Shown: in pieces, positions 7,704-15,697 of the stretch
Numbering within the stretch: the stretch's first letter is position 1
Layout of the letters: the number at the start of each line of letters is the position of its first letter
NCBI GenBank assembly: GCA_964644705.1
Contig: CAZXYF010000013.1
Location: forward strand, 1 to 31,280
DNA from: CAZXYF01 sp964644705
Lineage (GTDB): Bacteria > Planctomycetota > Brocadiia > SM23-32
DNA: 31,280 nt
Direction of reading: 5' to 3'
Notes under the pieces: model-generated
The model's database searches: none
What the model was told of the DNA's origin: nothing
The model's input: the letters and a program-made list of their open reading frames with translations, nothing else
Program-made: the position numbers and the translations under genes

Positions 7704-9422
7704 ATGCGGGATCACCGATTCAGGGATGCATGTCAACAGCTGGCCGGGCGTGGTTCGGCCCTGACACTTTTTCTCCTGTTCACCTCGACCTCACTGGCTC
7801 AATCCACCTCTTCAACGGCTGCGGATGCGTCGGCAGCCGGTTCGGAGGGCGGCCTCTACCTGAGTCTGCCCTGGCTTGTCCTGTTCGTCATATCCGTGTG
7901 CGGCTGGCTCTATGAGGTCGCATGGCTCAAAAAAGATGCGGCGGGGGTGGGGCTCCGCTCTCCGCAATGGGTTAGTGGTTTCATGGGCGGGGGTATATTG
8001 CTGGTGTCCCTCACGTTTTTCATACATCCGCTTTTCTGTCTTGTGCTGATGGTGGGGTCCGGTGTCGGGTTAGTGTGCTATCTCCGCATTCGCAATGAAG
8101 CGGTCCCCACCCAACACCAGATCTTTCCGTCTGTGCTCGGGAGAGACGAGCATGGAATCAGCGGGGCCGGGGAGGAGATATCGGCGCGCAATTTACCTCA
8201 CGTGGACGTAAGCATGCGGACATCGCGGGGCCAGTCCCTGGACGAATTCATCGATGCCCGGCCCGATTTCGCGGATGCGGCTGAGAAACTGGGTGACCTG
8301 CTGGCCCATGCCTGCGAATCCAACGCCGGGGCCCTTCGTCTGACTCACAGTCCCGAAGCTTTCAACGTGTTTTACAGGCTCGACGGCGTCCCGCAGAGAG
8401 TTGACACGATCCCCCCGCAGGAAGGCCAGCAAATAGTGGCCGCCGTAGCCAATTTTCTCGGCTTTAAGGGTCAGAAACAGCCGTCCGTGGATGTGACCCT
8501 CTCGCTGCCCAATCAGGAAGACCATTCGGTCACGGTCACGGGGATCAAAAGCAAACATGGGCGCGGGGTCACCTTCCAGTTGCCGGACTGGCACGAGGAC
8601 ATCCACCTGGATGGACTGGAGGGGCTGGGCATGAGCGAGGAAATGGTTGAGCGTGTTCACGACGCCGTGGACACCCCCGGAACTATCACACTTTTCAGTG
8701 GTCCGCCCGCCTCCGGTCGATCCTCCTCCTACCATGCGGCCCTGGCTCACATCGACATTTTCACCACAGAAATCACCGTCCTGGAGACCAACCCGGTACA
8801 CGAGCTGGACCAGATAACCCGCCACCAGGTGGATGTGGGATCCAGATCGGATGTGGAGGAGCTGTTGCCGTCGGTCCTCCGGAAAGGGGCCGATGTCATC
8901 GGGCTCGATGAGATAACATCCCCCGAATCGGTTTCCTCCCTCCTTGATTTCGTCACCGAGGATGGGCGCCTGCTCGGCACGATAGAAGCCTCCAGTTCCC
9001 CGGAAGCTCTGAACCAGTTCGTCCAACCCCTCGACAGTGCAAAAGCGGCTCAGACGCTGGACACTGTTATCTCGCAGCGTCTTGTTCGCACGCTCTGCCG
9101 GAATTGCCGGGAACGGTATGACCCCAACCCGAAGATGCTCAAAAAGCTCAAAATCAGCCCGCGCGATGTCGGAACATGGTACCGTGCGGTGGGATGCGAC
9201 CAATGCCTGCAGACGGGTTACAGGGGGCAAACCGGCATTTTTGAGCTTCTGACAATAAACGATGCCGTGCGCAGACTCATCGCCAGCGGGCAGGCAGACA
9301 AGCCCGGAAGGATCAAAAAAGCCGCTGGAAAAAATAACCTTACCACTCTGTTCAGAGACGCACTCTCCAGGGTCCAGGATGGCACTACAACACTCAAAGA
9401 GGTCCGCCGTGTGCTCAAATAA
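7704..9422 (+). CDS. Membrane-anchored GspE/PilB-like protein with degenerate ATPase motifs
   Basis: The 572-residue protein joins an N-terminal membrane region to a GspE-like domain. Hydrophobic segments lie near 19-32 (possibly a signal peptide ending LAQ), 53-70 and 92-127; the ATPase-like part spans about 180-572. Its nucleotide site is eroded. The P-loop reads GPPASGRSS (333-341), with Arg339 in place of the invariant Lys. The Asp box is altered (LETNPVHEL, 360-368), the Walker B region keeps DVIGLDEI but loses the following RD, and the His box reads GRLLGTIEAS (421-430), missing both histidines. The zinc-binding tetracysteine of GspE is kept (C465/C468 and C498/C501), as is the downstream GYRGQTGIFELL. 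AGGT precedes the ATG. It is probably a non-hydrolysing or weakly active partner of the adjacent PilT; a regulatory or structural role is inferred. Confidence 0.85.
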   Translation: MRDHRFRDACQQLAGRGSALTLFLLFTSTSLAQSTSSTAADASAAGSEGGLYLSLPWLVLFVISVCGWLYEVAWLKKDAAGVGLRSPQWVSGFMGGGILLVSLTFFIHPLFCLVLMVGSGVGLVCYLRIRNEAVPTQHQIFPSVLGRDEHGISGAGEEISARNLPHVDVSMRTSRGQSLDEFIDARPDFADAAEKLGDLLAHACESNAGALRLTHSPEAFNVFYRLDGVPQRVDTIPPQEGQQIVAAVANFLGFKGQKQPSVDVTLSLPNQEDHSVTVTGIKSKHGRGVTFQLPDWHEDIHLDGLEGLGMSEEMVERVHDAVDTPGTITLFSGPPASGRSSSYHAALAHIDIFTTEITVLETNPVHELDQITRHQVDVGSRSDVEELLPSVLRKGADVIGLDEITSPESVSSLLDFVTEDGRLLGTIEASSSPEALNQFVQPLDSAKAAQTLDTVISQRLVRTLCRNCRERYDPNPKMLKKLKISPRDVGTWYRAVGCDQCLQTGYRGQTGIFELLTINDAVRRLIASGQADKPGRIKKAAGKNNLTTLFRDALSRVQDGTTTLKEVRRVLK

Positions 9423-9511
9423 GACATTAGCTTCGACATCCCGGTTACGATGGCGGGCATCAATTGCGTCTGAATTGGAACCCATGCGCCCCAATTTTCG
9501 GAGAACCTGAG

Positions 9512-10306
9512 ATGCACATTATCGCCTTTCTAACCCTTATCATCATCATCGTATTCTTCACCTACGAGGGCTATCGTAACGGGCTGTATCAGTCAACCTA
9601 CCTGCTGCTCAACCATCTTATCGGTTTTCTCGTGGCTCTGACTTTCGCCCATCCTTTGGCTGGTTTTATTCAGAACGTTATTCCCGCCCTCCAAACCCCT
9701 CCCATGCCGGAATATCTCGTTGTGATTTCGGTAGCTCTTCTCTTCGGCGTGACGCGCGGGGCGGGATCATTCCTGCGAACACGTTTCACGGTGGGGGGGA
9801 TAGACGGCCTCCGGCTGGTGGACAGGATCGGGGGAAGCGTGCTGGGTCTTACTGACGGGGTCGTCATCAGCGGGTTCACCCTCATACTTCTGGCCCTCAT
9901 GCCTTTCATGCCCTACATCCCCGGGGACTTCGGCCGAATTCGGACCCGGAGTTTGCCCGTGGACACCGGCGCAATCATGCTGCGGTTCTACGCTCTCTCC
10001 GCACATAAGATGAGCGGAAATCGCCCGTTCTTACTTGAAGGAGAGCCGATACTCAAACGTAACCAGCAGGACGGCCTTCCCGACGGTGGACCGGGAGTGG
10101 GTTTTGAGGACATCAACAACAACGGCAAATGGGATCGGGGGTGGATGTGGAAATACAGGCATCACGCCGACTTCACCGTTGATGATGTGGTGAAAGCCCG
10201 GGGAAAGCGACAATCGGGCCAACCGGACGGCGAGGGATATGGCAGGGTGGCTCCCGACGAAACCAGATCATCGGACGGGTTTCCTGACGAAGACGTTGGT
10301 TTCTAA
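9512..10306 (+). CDS. CvpA-like membrane protein with a soluble C-terminal tail
   Basis: The predicted 264-residue protein begins at the ATG at 9512, preceded by a GGAGAA ribosome site; an in-frame start at 9464 would add 16 unconvincing residues. The first 140 residues have about four membrane segments and a CvpA-type opening (EGYRNGLYQSTYLLLNHLIG, then FAHPLAGFI and a second half GLRLVDRIGGSVLGLTDGVV). CvpA family proteins are inner-membrane proteins needed for colicin V production in E. coli and linked to envelope stress tolerance. The remaining 120 residues are polar and include GFEDINNNGKWDRG, resembling the DxNxNGxWDxG calcium-loop motif of exported proteins, followed by a basic, Gly/Asp-rich end. 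It is 89 bp downstream of the GspE-like gene and likely the last gene of the set. Confidence 0.65.
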   Translation: MHIIAFLTLIIIIVFFTYEGYRNGLYQSTYLLLNHLIGFLVALTFAHPLAGFIQNVIPALQTPPMPEYLVVISVALLFGVTRGAGSFLRTRFTVGGIDGLRLVDRIGGSVLGLTDGVVISGFTLILLALMPFMPYIPGDFGRIRTRSLPVDTGAIMLRFYALSAHKMSGNRPFLLEGEPILKRNQQDGLPDGGPGVGFEDINNNGKWDRGWMWKYRHHADFTVDDVVKARGKRQSGQPDGEGYGRVAPDETRSSDGFPDEDVGF

Positions 10307-10329
10307 CCCGCATATTTTGTTGGAAAAGC

Positions 10330-10502
10330 GCCGTAGAGCGGATGTTCCAGATAAGATGCAGTGGTTCAGTGATGTAGGGGATTTAATGCGCATCCGTGCA
10401 TAACCGTACCGTTGAGTGATGGAAGTTTCTGGCTGATGAAACCCGTCTCTCACCGGGAAAACTCTCAAGACGTATCCGGGGCCGCAGACGGGATGTTCCC
10501 AG
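10330..10502 (+). repeat. Degenerate direct repeat pair in the CvpA–glycosyltransferase intergenic region
   Basis: GCCGTAGAGCGGATGTTCC at 10330-10348 recurs as GCCGCAGACGGGATGTTCC at 10481-10499, three differences in 19 positions, about 150 bp apart. The palindrome ATGCGCAT lies between them (10387-10394). The whole 10307-10511 interval lacks a convincing gene and separates two convergent transcription units, but no hairpin followed by a T-run (a rho-independent terminator) is present. The pair may be remnants of a short dispersed element. Confidence 0.35.
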
Positions 10503-10511
10503 GCGGCGGGA

Positions 10512-11624
10512 TCATGCAAAGAATCCTTCGTACACCTCGAGGGTTTGTTCGGTCAACTGATCGATGGTGAAATAGTTTGTTACTCGCTCGTAGCCCGCGC
10601 GCGCAAACTCCTCTCGGCGCTGCGGGTCATTGATCAGTTCCAGCATGCCTTCCGCCAGGGCCTCAGGGTCTTTGATGGGAACCAGCAGCCCCGTTTCTCC
10701 GTCGAGCACGGCCTCTGAAACTCCGGCCGCCGCGGATGCAACGATCGGGGTTTTGCAGGCCATCACTTCAAACAGCGTACTGCAAATACCCTCTTCGGAG
10801 CTGCTCAGGGCGAACAGGTCAAACATTTTAATCAGCTGGGGAACATCATCGCGGAATCCGGTTAAAATCAACCGATCGCTCAGGCCCAATTCCCGGGCCT
10901 TCGCTTCAATTTCGGACCGAAGCGGCCCACTGCCAACGATCACGATCCAGATCTCAGGTCCCCGGTCCTCCACAATGGCAGCCGCTTCCAACAGATTTTT
11001 GTGATCCTTATGCGGGACCAGGTATGCCACATTGCCCACCACGAACGCGTCCTCGGGGATCCCCAGTTCCTCGCGCAACCGGGGGTTGGGAGGCGTGCGG
11101 CGAAACCGTTCCGTGTCGGTCACGCTGCGGACCGTAAATATGGAATCGCCGGGAATGCCGGCGTCAATCATGACCTGCCGTACCCTTTCCGACACGGTGA
11201 TATATGCGTCAACCCCATAGTGATACTTCAGCCATCCAAGCCCCAGAACTCCACGCCCGGGATAAAATTCGATGCGACGATGGGCAACCATCCGTGCACC
11301 GGCCATGAACAGATTCGTCGCCAGTGACCCCAGACTGTGCGCGTGGGCGGTGTGGGCATGCACGACGTTGAATCCATGCTCACGGGCGAGACGGGCGATA
11401 TGATATGCTGCCGGCAGATCGATTTCCCCCCTCATCGGTATCTCCCATACCTGTGTACCGGCTTTCCGTGCACGTTCCGCGGCCGGTGCTCCCTTCTGTA
11501 TAACAGCTCCCGTTGAAAATCCTCGCGTTTCCAGGCCTCGCAGGAGATACAACATTTGCTGTTCGCCCCCGCGCCATGTACGCGCCGTATTGACATGAAG
11601 TGTTCTAATGTCGTCTCTGTTCAT
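10512..11624 (-). CDS. Family 4 glycosyltransferase (GT-B fold)
   Basis: The 370-residue protein has the two Rossmann-like halves of GT4 enzymes. The N-terminal acceptor domain opens with LHVNTARTWRGGEQQ, the glycine loop, and has HAHTAHAHSLG near residue 90. The C-terminal nucleotide-sugar domain has VAYLVPHKDHKNLLEA, LTGFRDDVPQL and the retaining-GT signature E278-x7-E286 (EGICSTLFE). Such enzymes transfer sugars from NDP-sugars to lipid or polysaccharide acceptors at the cytoplasmic face of the inner membrane, often in LPS or exopolysaccharide synthesis; the sugar cannot be told. I start at the ATG at 11624, which aligns with the family start; a start at 11669 would add 15 unlikely residues. 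It follows purH on the same strand after 165 bp, so linkage is uncertain. No other surface-polysaccharide gene is nearby. Confidence 0.85.
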   Translation of the reverse strand: MNRDDIRTLHVNTARTWRGGEQQMLYLLRGLETRGFSTGAVIQKGAPAAERARKAGTQVWEIPMRGEIDLPAAYHIARLAREHGFNVVHAHTAHAHSLGSLATNLFMAGARMVAHRRIEFYPGRGVLGLGWLKYHYGVDAYITVSERVRQVMIDAGIPGDSIFTVRSVTDTERFRRTPPNPRLREELGIPEDAFVVGNVAYLVPHKDHKNLLEAAAIVEDRGPEIWIVIVGSGPLRSEIEAKARELGLSDRLILTGFRDDVPQLIKMFDLFALSSSEEGICSTLFEVMACKTPIVASAAAGVSEAVLDGETGLLVPIKDPEALAEGMLELINDPQRREEFARAGYERVTNYFTIDQLTEQTLEVYEGFFA

Positions 11625-11755
11625 TACATTTTCCCCGTCCTCACCACTCCCCTTCGGAACAAAGCACACAGGAGGAAGAGTAAGTCATTGCAAAATCATC
11701 GAGGGTAAGTGTTCAGCGACTCACAATACTGTATTTTCCAACGGATCAGGAGGGA

Positions 11756-11786
11756 GCTCTTCGACCCGCCCGGTACCCGTAAGAGC
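11756..11786 (-). other. Hairpin just after purH
   Basis: Six-base arms GCTCTT (11756-11761) and AAGAGC (11781-11786) bracket a loop containing the palindrome GGTACC. It begins 3 bp beyond the purH stop. No T-run follows on the minus strand, so it is not a standard intrinsic terminator; it may weaken read-through into the glycosyltransferase gene or protect the purH mRNA end. Confidence 0.25.
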
Positions 11787-11789
11787 CGG

Positions 11790-13394
11790 TCAGTGGCAGA
11801 AATGCCGCACTCCGCCAATGACCATCGCGATTCCCAGGTCGTTCGCCTTCTTTACAATCGCCGGTTCGCGCTCCGATCCACCGGGTTGAATAACAGCCCG
11901 CACCCCGGCGTCGGCCGCTTCCACCAGAACGTCCTCCGCGGGAAGAAAGCCATCGCTGGCCAATACCGCACCGGAGCTGTGTTCACCCGCTTTACGAATA
12001 GCGGTACGGGCCGCCTCCAGTCGGTTCATGTGTCCCGCCCCGCCGCCGACCAGCGAACGCCCTTTGGCCACGACCACGGCATTGGATTTGAGATGCTTAC
12101 AGCAGATCCACGCAAAACCAATATCCTTCATTTCCTCCTCCGTGGGATGTCGGTCCGTGACCACCTCAACGGCGGACTCGTCGAATCCCAGCAAATCCCG
12201 ATCCTGCACCAGCATGCCACCGACCACGCGGCACATGTCCCGCTGCGTTTCATCCAGGCAGATGGCGGACAGCTGACCGGTTTCCAGCAGGCGAACCTCG
12301 CTGGCCCGGTGGAGGTTGCGATAAAGATACTTCAAGGCGTCGCGATCAATTGTCGGGGCCGCGATCGCTTCCACGAAATTCGGCAGTGGTTCTCCATCAT
12401 CCCCTTCACTGAACTCTCCGATGAAGCGGGCAGTGGGAACATCAAACGCCCGATTCAATACGACCGAGGAGCCCGGTGCACTCTGGGGGTCCCCCAGATA
12501 CGCGGCTCGGTACGCCTCATGAATGGACTCCGCCGTCGCGGCACCGGCAGGATTGGCGTGTTTAATACAGGCGACGGCGGGCAGATCAAACTCCTTGATC
12601 AACTCCAGCCCCACGTCGAGATCCACGATGTTGTTGAAAGAAAGCTCCGGCCCCGCGACCTGATCGGCCGTGCTGACCGACGGCTCGTTTCGTTCGCGCT
12701 CCACATAAAAAGCCGCGGACTGGTGAGGATTTTCCCCGTAACGCAACTCCTGCGCTTTTTCCAGTTCCAGAACCAGAAGATCCTGATGGGTGCCCGGTTC
12801 CCGGGCGGAACGGCCCAGATGACGAGCAATAGCTGCGTCATAATGCGCAGTATGTTCAAACGCCTCAACTGCCAGTTCGTAGTGAGTGCTGTCACGGAGG
12901 CACCCACCCATACGATCCAGTTCATCCGCCACTTCATCGTACTTTGAGGGATTGGTCACAACGGCCACGTGAGGGTAATTTTTGGCAGCTGATCGGATCA
13001 GCGTTGCCCCCCCGATATCAATATCCTCAACGGCCTCCTCCATATTTGATTTGACCGACTGCACCGTTGATTCAAACGGCAACAGGTTCACAACGACCAT
13101 GTCAATCGTCTCGATCCCCAGATCACTGATCTCCTCCTGATGTTCGGGGCGATCACGATCCGCCAGCACGCCCGCATGGATTTTGGGATGGAGGGTCTTG
13201 ACGCGTCCGTCGAGAATCTCCGGGAATCCCGTGTAATCCGAAACCGTCCGGACCTCGATGTCATGCTCCCGGAGGAACCGGGCGGTTCCCGCAGTCGCGA
13301 TGATATTTATGTCCAAATTTCTGAGGCGGGATGCGAATTCCGGAAGATCCGTTTTATCGGAAACACTCACAAGGGCCGTCTCAACCTTTTTCAT
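11790..13394 (-). CDS. purH: Bifunctional AICAR formyltransferase / IMP cyclohydrolase
   Basis: This 534-residue enzyme catalyses the last two steps of purine synthesis: formyl transfer from 10-formyl-THF to AICAR, then ring closure of FAICAR to IMP. The IMP cyclohydrolase domain (about 1-150) shows ALVSVSDKT, TAGTARF and ILDGRVKTLHPKIHAGVLA. The formyltransferase domain (about 180-534) shows LRYGENPHQ (217-225), FNNIVDLD and the catalytic Lys-His pair K278-H279 in IKHANPAGAA. Length is normal for the family and the end HFCH* resembles the usual HFRH terminus. A strong GAGGTGG ribosome site fixes the start at 13394; a start 27 bp further out would remove that site. The stop of the upstream hydrolase gene is only 23 bp away, suggesting co-transcription with it and with the NDK-like gene, which fits nucleotide metabolism. 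Confidence 0.97.
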   Translation of the reverse strand: MKKVETALVSVSDKTDLPEFASRLRNLDINIIATAGTARFLREHDIEVRTVSDYTGFPEILDGRVKTLHPKIHAGVLADRDRPEHQEEISDLGIETIDMVVVNLLPFESTVQSVKSNMEEAVEDIDIGGATLIRSAAKNYPHVAVVTNPSKYDEVADELDRMGGCLRDSTHYELAVEAFEHTAHYDAAIARHLGRSAREPGTHQDLLVLELEKAQELRYGENPHQSAAFYVERERNEPSVSTADQVAGPELSFNNIVDLDVGLELIKEFDLPAVACIKHANPAGAATAESIHEAYRAAYLGDPQSAPGSSVVLNRAFDVPTARFIGEFSEGDDGEPLPNFVEAIAAPTIDRDALKYLYRNLHRASEVRLLETGQLSAICLDETQRDMCRVVGGMLVQDRDLLGFDESAVEVVTDRHPTEEEMKDIGFAWICCKHLKSNAVVVAKGRSLVGGGAGHMNRLEAARTAIRKAGEHSSGAVLASDGFLPAEDVLVEAADAGVRAVIQPGGSEREPAIVKKANDLGIAMVIGGVRHFCH

Positions 13395-13417
13395 CGGACC
13401 ACCTCGTGTTTTCAGTC

Positions 13418-14050
13418 TCACAGATAGGTGACTGCGTCTCGTTCATCCCCCACTGTCGTTTCACGCTCATGTCCCGGGAGCACGATCGTATCATCGGACA
13501 GAGTCAAAATTTTATCCTCAATAGCCCTCCGCAGAGCGTCGCGATCGCCACCGGGCAAATCAGTTCGCCCCACACTTCCTCGGAAAACCAGGTCGCCGCA
13601 AAACACCACCGGCGGGCCCTCACCCTCCGCCAGAAGACTAATTGCCCCTGGCGTATGTCCTGGCGTATGCAACACTTTCAACGTTTCTCCGCCCACATCG
13701 ATTTCGTCCCCTTCGGCCAGAAGTCGGTCCGGATCGGGAAGTTCCAGGTCCAGCCCCACCATTTTCGCCAGATTGCAGAGGGAATCGTTCATGATCTCCG
13801 TTTCTTGCTCCCCAACACACACGTTTGCGTCCCCAAATTCCCGTTTAACGCGCGGGAGAGCACCGATATGGTCCGCATGGGCATGAGTCGCCACAATCGA
13901 GCAAACTTCCAAATCGGCTGCGTTACAACAATCGATAATTTCAGTGGGGTCGCCCCCCGGATCTATGATGATGGATTCATCGGTGTCCGGATCCGAGACG
14001 ATATAACAATTACACTGCAACGGGCCAACGGTGAGTTTTTCAATATTCAC
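13418..14050 (-). CDS. Metallo-beta-lactamase-fold hydrolase, glyoxalase II-like
   Basis: The 210-residue protein contains the full metal-binding set of the MBL hydrolases: THAHADH (55-61), His132 in HTPGHTPG, Asp153 in CGDLVF and His194 in PGHE. The short length and GxVGRTDLPGGD segment place it with the small glyoxalase II-like group, whose members hydrolyse thioesters such as S-lactoylglutathione or act on other small substrates; several have no assigned substrate. No signal peptide is present, so it is cytosolic. It lies 54 bp downstream of the NDK-like gene and 23 bp upstream of purH in an apparent operon; a link to purine synthesis is not established. Confidence 0.88.
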   Translation of the reverse strand: MNIEKLTVGPLQCNCYIVSDPDTDESIIIDPGGDPTEIIDCCNAADLEVCSIVATHAHADHIGALPRVKREFGDANVCVGEQETEIMNDSLCNLAKMVGLDLELPDPDRLLAEGDEIDVGGETLKVLHTPGHTPGAISLLAEGEGPPVVFCGDLVFRGSVGRTDLPGGDRDALRRAIEDKILTLSDDTIVLPGHERETTVGDERDAVTYL

Positions 14051-14104
14051 AACCGTCTTTATCGTCCTTCCCGTCTGGAATGCTACTGGATAAAAAACGT
14101 CCGG

Positions 14105-15568
14105 TCAGCCTGACTCTCCGGATCCCCAACGCTCATTCACAACTCGCACCAGGTCACAGGGACGGGATTCGCCGCTGGGAGAATTCGGCATACCCAGAAC
14201 TTCGGTCTCCGCCACCGGATCCTCCTCCGGGTCACTGGCATGAGCGCGGTTCTGGAGGATGTTTTGGCCGTACACATCACGCAATTCGCGAAGTCGCTGG
14301 CGGATCACATTCAGTGCCTCATCACCGGAATAGAGCAGTGCCATGCACGTCGTTTCTGCATCCGCGTCAATCGGCTCGCCCGTCTCGGGATCGGCCCCGC
14401 TCATGTAGCGAATCAGTTCATTAAACTCCGCCCGGGCGTGCAGATCTTTGAGTTCTTCCGCAATCTCGTTGTAAAACTCTTCGCCGGGCTCAAAACTATC
14501 CAAACGCGCGGATAAAGTGCTGTACAACTCATCCAGCACGTTTTCTTTTATCTCTCCTGGTTCCGACTCCTGAGGAGAATCAAAAAGGTATTCCGCTTCT
14601 CGTGCCAGCGGGATAGCTTTGGACGGGTTACTGGCATCCGTTTTATTGATGCCAAAGGTGGGTCGCATAGCGCTGGCCAGAGCTTTCGCCCGATCCACAA
14701 TTTCCCGTGCTTTGTCGGCGACCATACCTTTGAGTTGCTGGCGGAACTGCGGCAGTTTTGCACCGTAAAACTCCCGGGCCTGATCCACCGTCAGTTGCAC
14801 AATTTTCGTTCCCGTAATGAACATACCGGTTCGGGCGAAAAAGTCGATAAGATTGCCCGGCAATGGGTTACGCCGCTTGAAACTTTCCGGTTTGAGGATC
14901 ACCATTGACGTCTCAACCGAGGAAGGATCCACATCCCCCAGAGCTCCAAGGACATATCCTCCGTCGGAATAAGCATATTCTTTGAACAATTGAAGGTGCC
15001 GGCGCGTCATCTCCGGAGTGACACCGGTCAGAGCCGCCGGTTCGAAAAAGCGATTCTGCTTTGGTCCCACATCCACATCCTGCAGGGCCGGATATCGTTC
15101 CATTTCCTCGCTTGATATTTCCCGTGCTTCCCGCAGGCACTCCTCGGAGGGATCTTCCTCGATAAAATCGCCGAACGTCCCGCGCACATCATCGCCGCGC
15201 ACATCCGGAGAGATATGGCCCGTCGCATTTTTGATCTCTTCTTTAGCGTTCGGCCCCTGGAACACCAGCACCATCATGCGGTTGCTGATACCACGCACAT
15301 TCGTACATCCAAAATTCTCCAGAATATACTGGATCAACATCTTCTGGTATCGCAGCGGGACATGCTCCTCGTCGGGGTCATAGATTTCATCGCAATATTG
15401 ACGGATGAAATCGCTCCCGGGTTGGGGAGCATACATGCGTGCGGCCACCATACGTACGTCCGCCCACATCAAACGGGCAATGATCCCGCCTGTTCGGCTT
15501 TTGTGCAAACTATACGGTGTTATGAGCGCGTAGGCGAGTTCTTGGGCTTCATTGTTCTGGGAAGACAT
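14105..15568 (-). CDS. Tandem nucleoside-diphosphate-kinase-like protein
   Basis: This 487-residue protein appears to contain two NDK-like domains. Domain 1 (about 10-140) starts AYALITPYS where NDK has IIKPD, so the conserved Lys is replaced, and its end GDDVRGTFGDFIEEDPSE lacks the catalytic Asn and His. Domain 2 begins SMVILKPESF (221-230) with the Lys kept and, after an insert of roughly 120 residues (about 285-405), resumes with ETTCMALLYSGDEALNVIRQ (405-424) and LRDVYGQNILQNRAHASD (429-446). The latter aligns with the NDK LRGxFGxxIxxNxxHGSD segment and keeps His443, the candidate phosphorylated histidine. NDK transfers gamma-phosphate between nucleotides. The ATG at 15568, seven bases after GAGGAT, is chosen over a TTG four codons upstream. 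Ordinary NDK has about 140 residues per domain. Function as a kinase is inferred from motifs only. Confidence 0.75.
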   Translation of the reverse strand: MSSQNNEAQELAYALITPYSLHKSRTGGIIARLMWADVRMVAARMYAPQPGSDFIRQYCDEIYDPDEEHVPLRYQKMLIQYILENFGCTNVRGISNRMMVLVFQGPNAKEEIKNATGHISPDVRGDDVRGTFGDFIEEDPSEECLREAREISSEEMERYPALQDVDVGPKQNRFFEPAALTGVTPEMTRRHLQLFKEYAYSDGGYVLGALGDVDPSSVETSMVILKPESFKRRNPLPGNLIDFFARTGMFITGTKIVQLTVDQAREFYGAKLPQFRQQLKGMVADKAREIVDRAKALASAMRPTFGINKTDASNPSKAIPLAREAEYLFDSPQESEPGEIKENVLDELYSTLSARLDSFEPGEEFYNEIAEELKDLHARAEFNELIRYMSGADPETGEPIDADAETTCMALLYSGDEALNVIRQRLRELRDVYGQNILQNRAHASDPEEDPVAETEVLGMPNSPSGESRPCDLVRVVNERWGSGESG

Positions 15569-15613
15569 TGCGATCCTCAACTTTCGATCAAAATGGATGA
15601 GAAATGAGATAAA

Positions 15614-15643
15614 AGAATATCAGATACCCCCGCTATGCCGCAA
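15614..15643 (-). promoter_or_regulatory. Candidate promoter for the NDK-like–hydrolase–purH genes
   Basis: Read on the minus strand, TTGCGG (15638-15643) and TATTCT (15614-15619) are separated by 18 bp; the -35 box matches consensus at three positions and the -10 at four. A transcript would begin about 40 nt before the NDK-like start codon. It lies in the 129-bp gap after the phosphatase-like gene, so transcription may also enter from upstream. Confidence 0.3.
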
Positions 15644-15697
15644 GCAATAAGCCAGAGAGAAATTTCATGGGGGATACTATGCTTTTCGGCGCGCGTA

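Noticed and set aside
8193..9494. 433-codon minus-strand open frame opposite the GspE-like gene
   Set aside because: The plus-strand frame has recognisable GspE motifs and a ribosome site; the opposite translation matches nothing I recognise.
10268..10519. 83-codon minus-strand open frame between the CvpA-like and glycosyltransferase genes
   Set aside because: It overlaps the end of the CvpA-like gene and the end of the glycosyltransferase gene, has no ribosome site and no resemblance to a known small protein.
11756..11786. Intrinsic terminator after purH
   Set aside because: The hairpin is not followed by a T-run on the minus strand, so it does not meet the standard definition; kept only as a low-confidence hairpin.
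11709..12947. 412-codon plus-strand open frame opposite purH
   Set aside because: It is fully antisense to a clear purH gene, and its translation is low in family resemblance and rich in His, Arg and Gln, as expected from GC-rich antisense frames.
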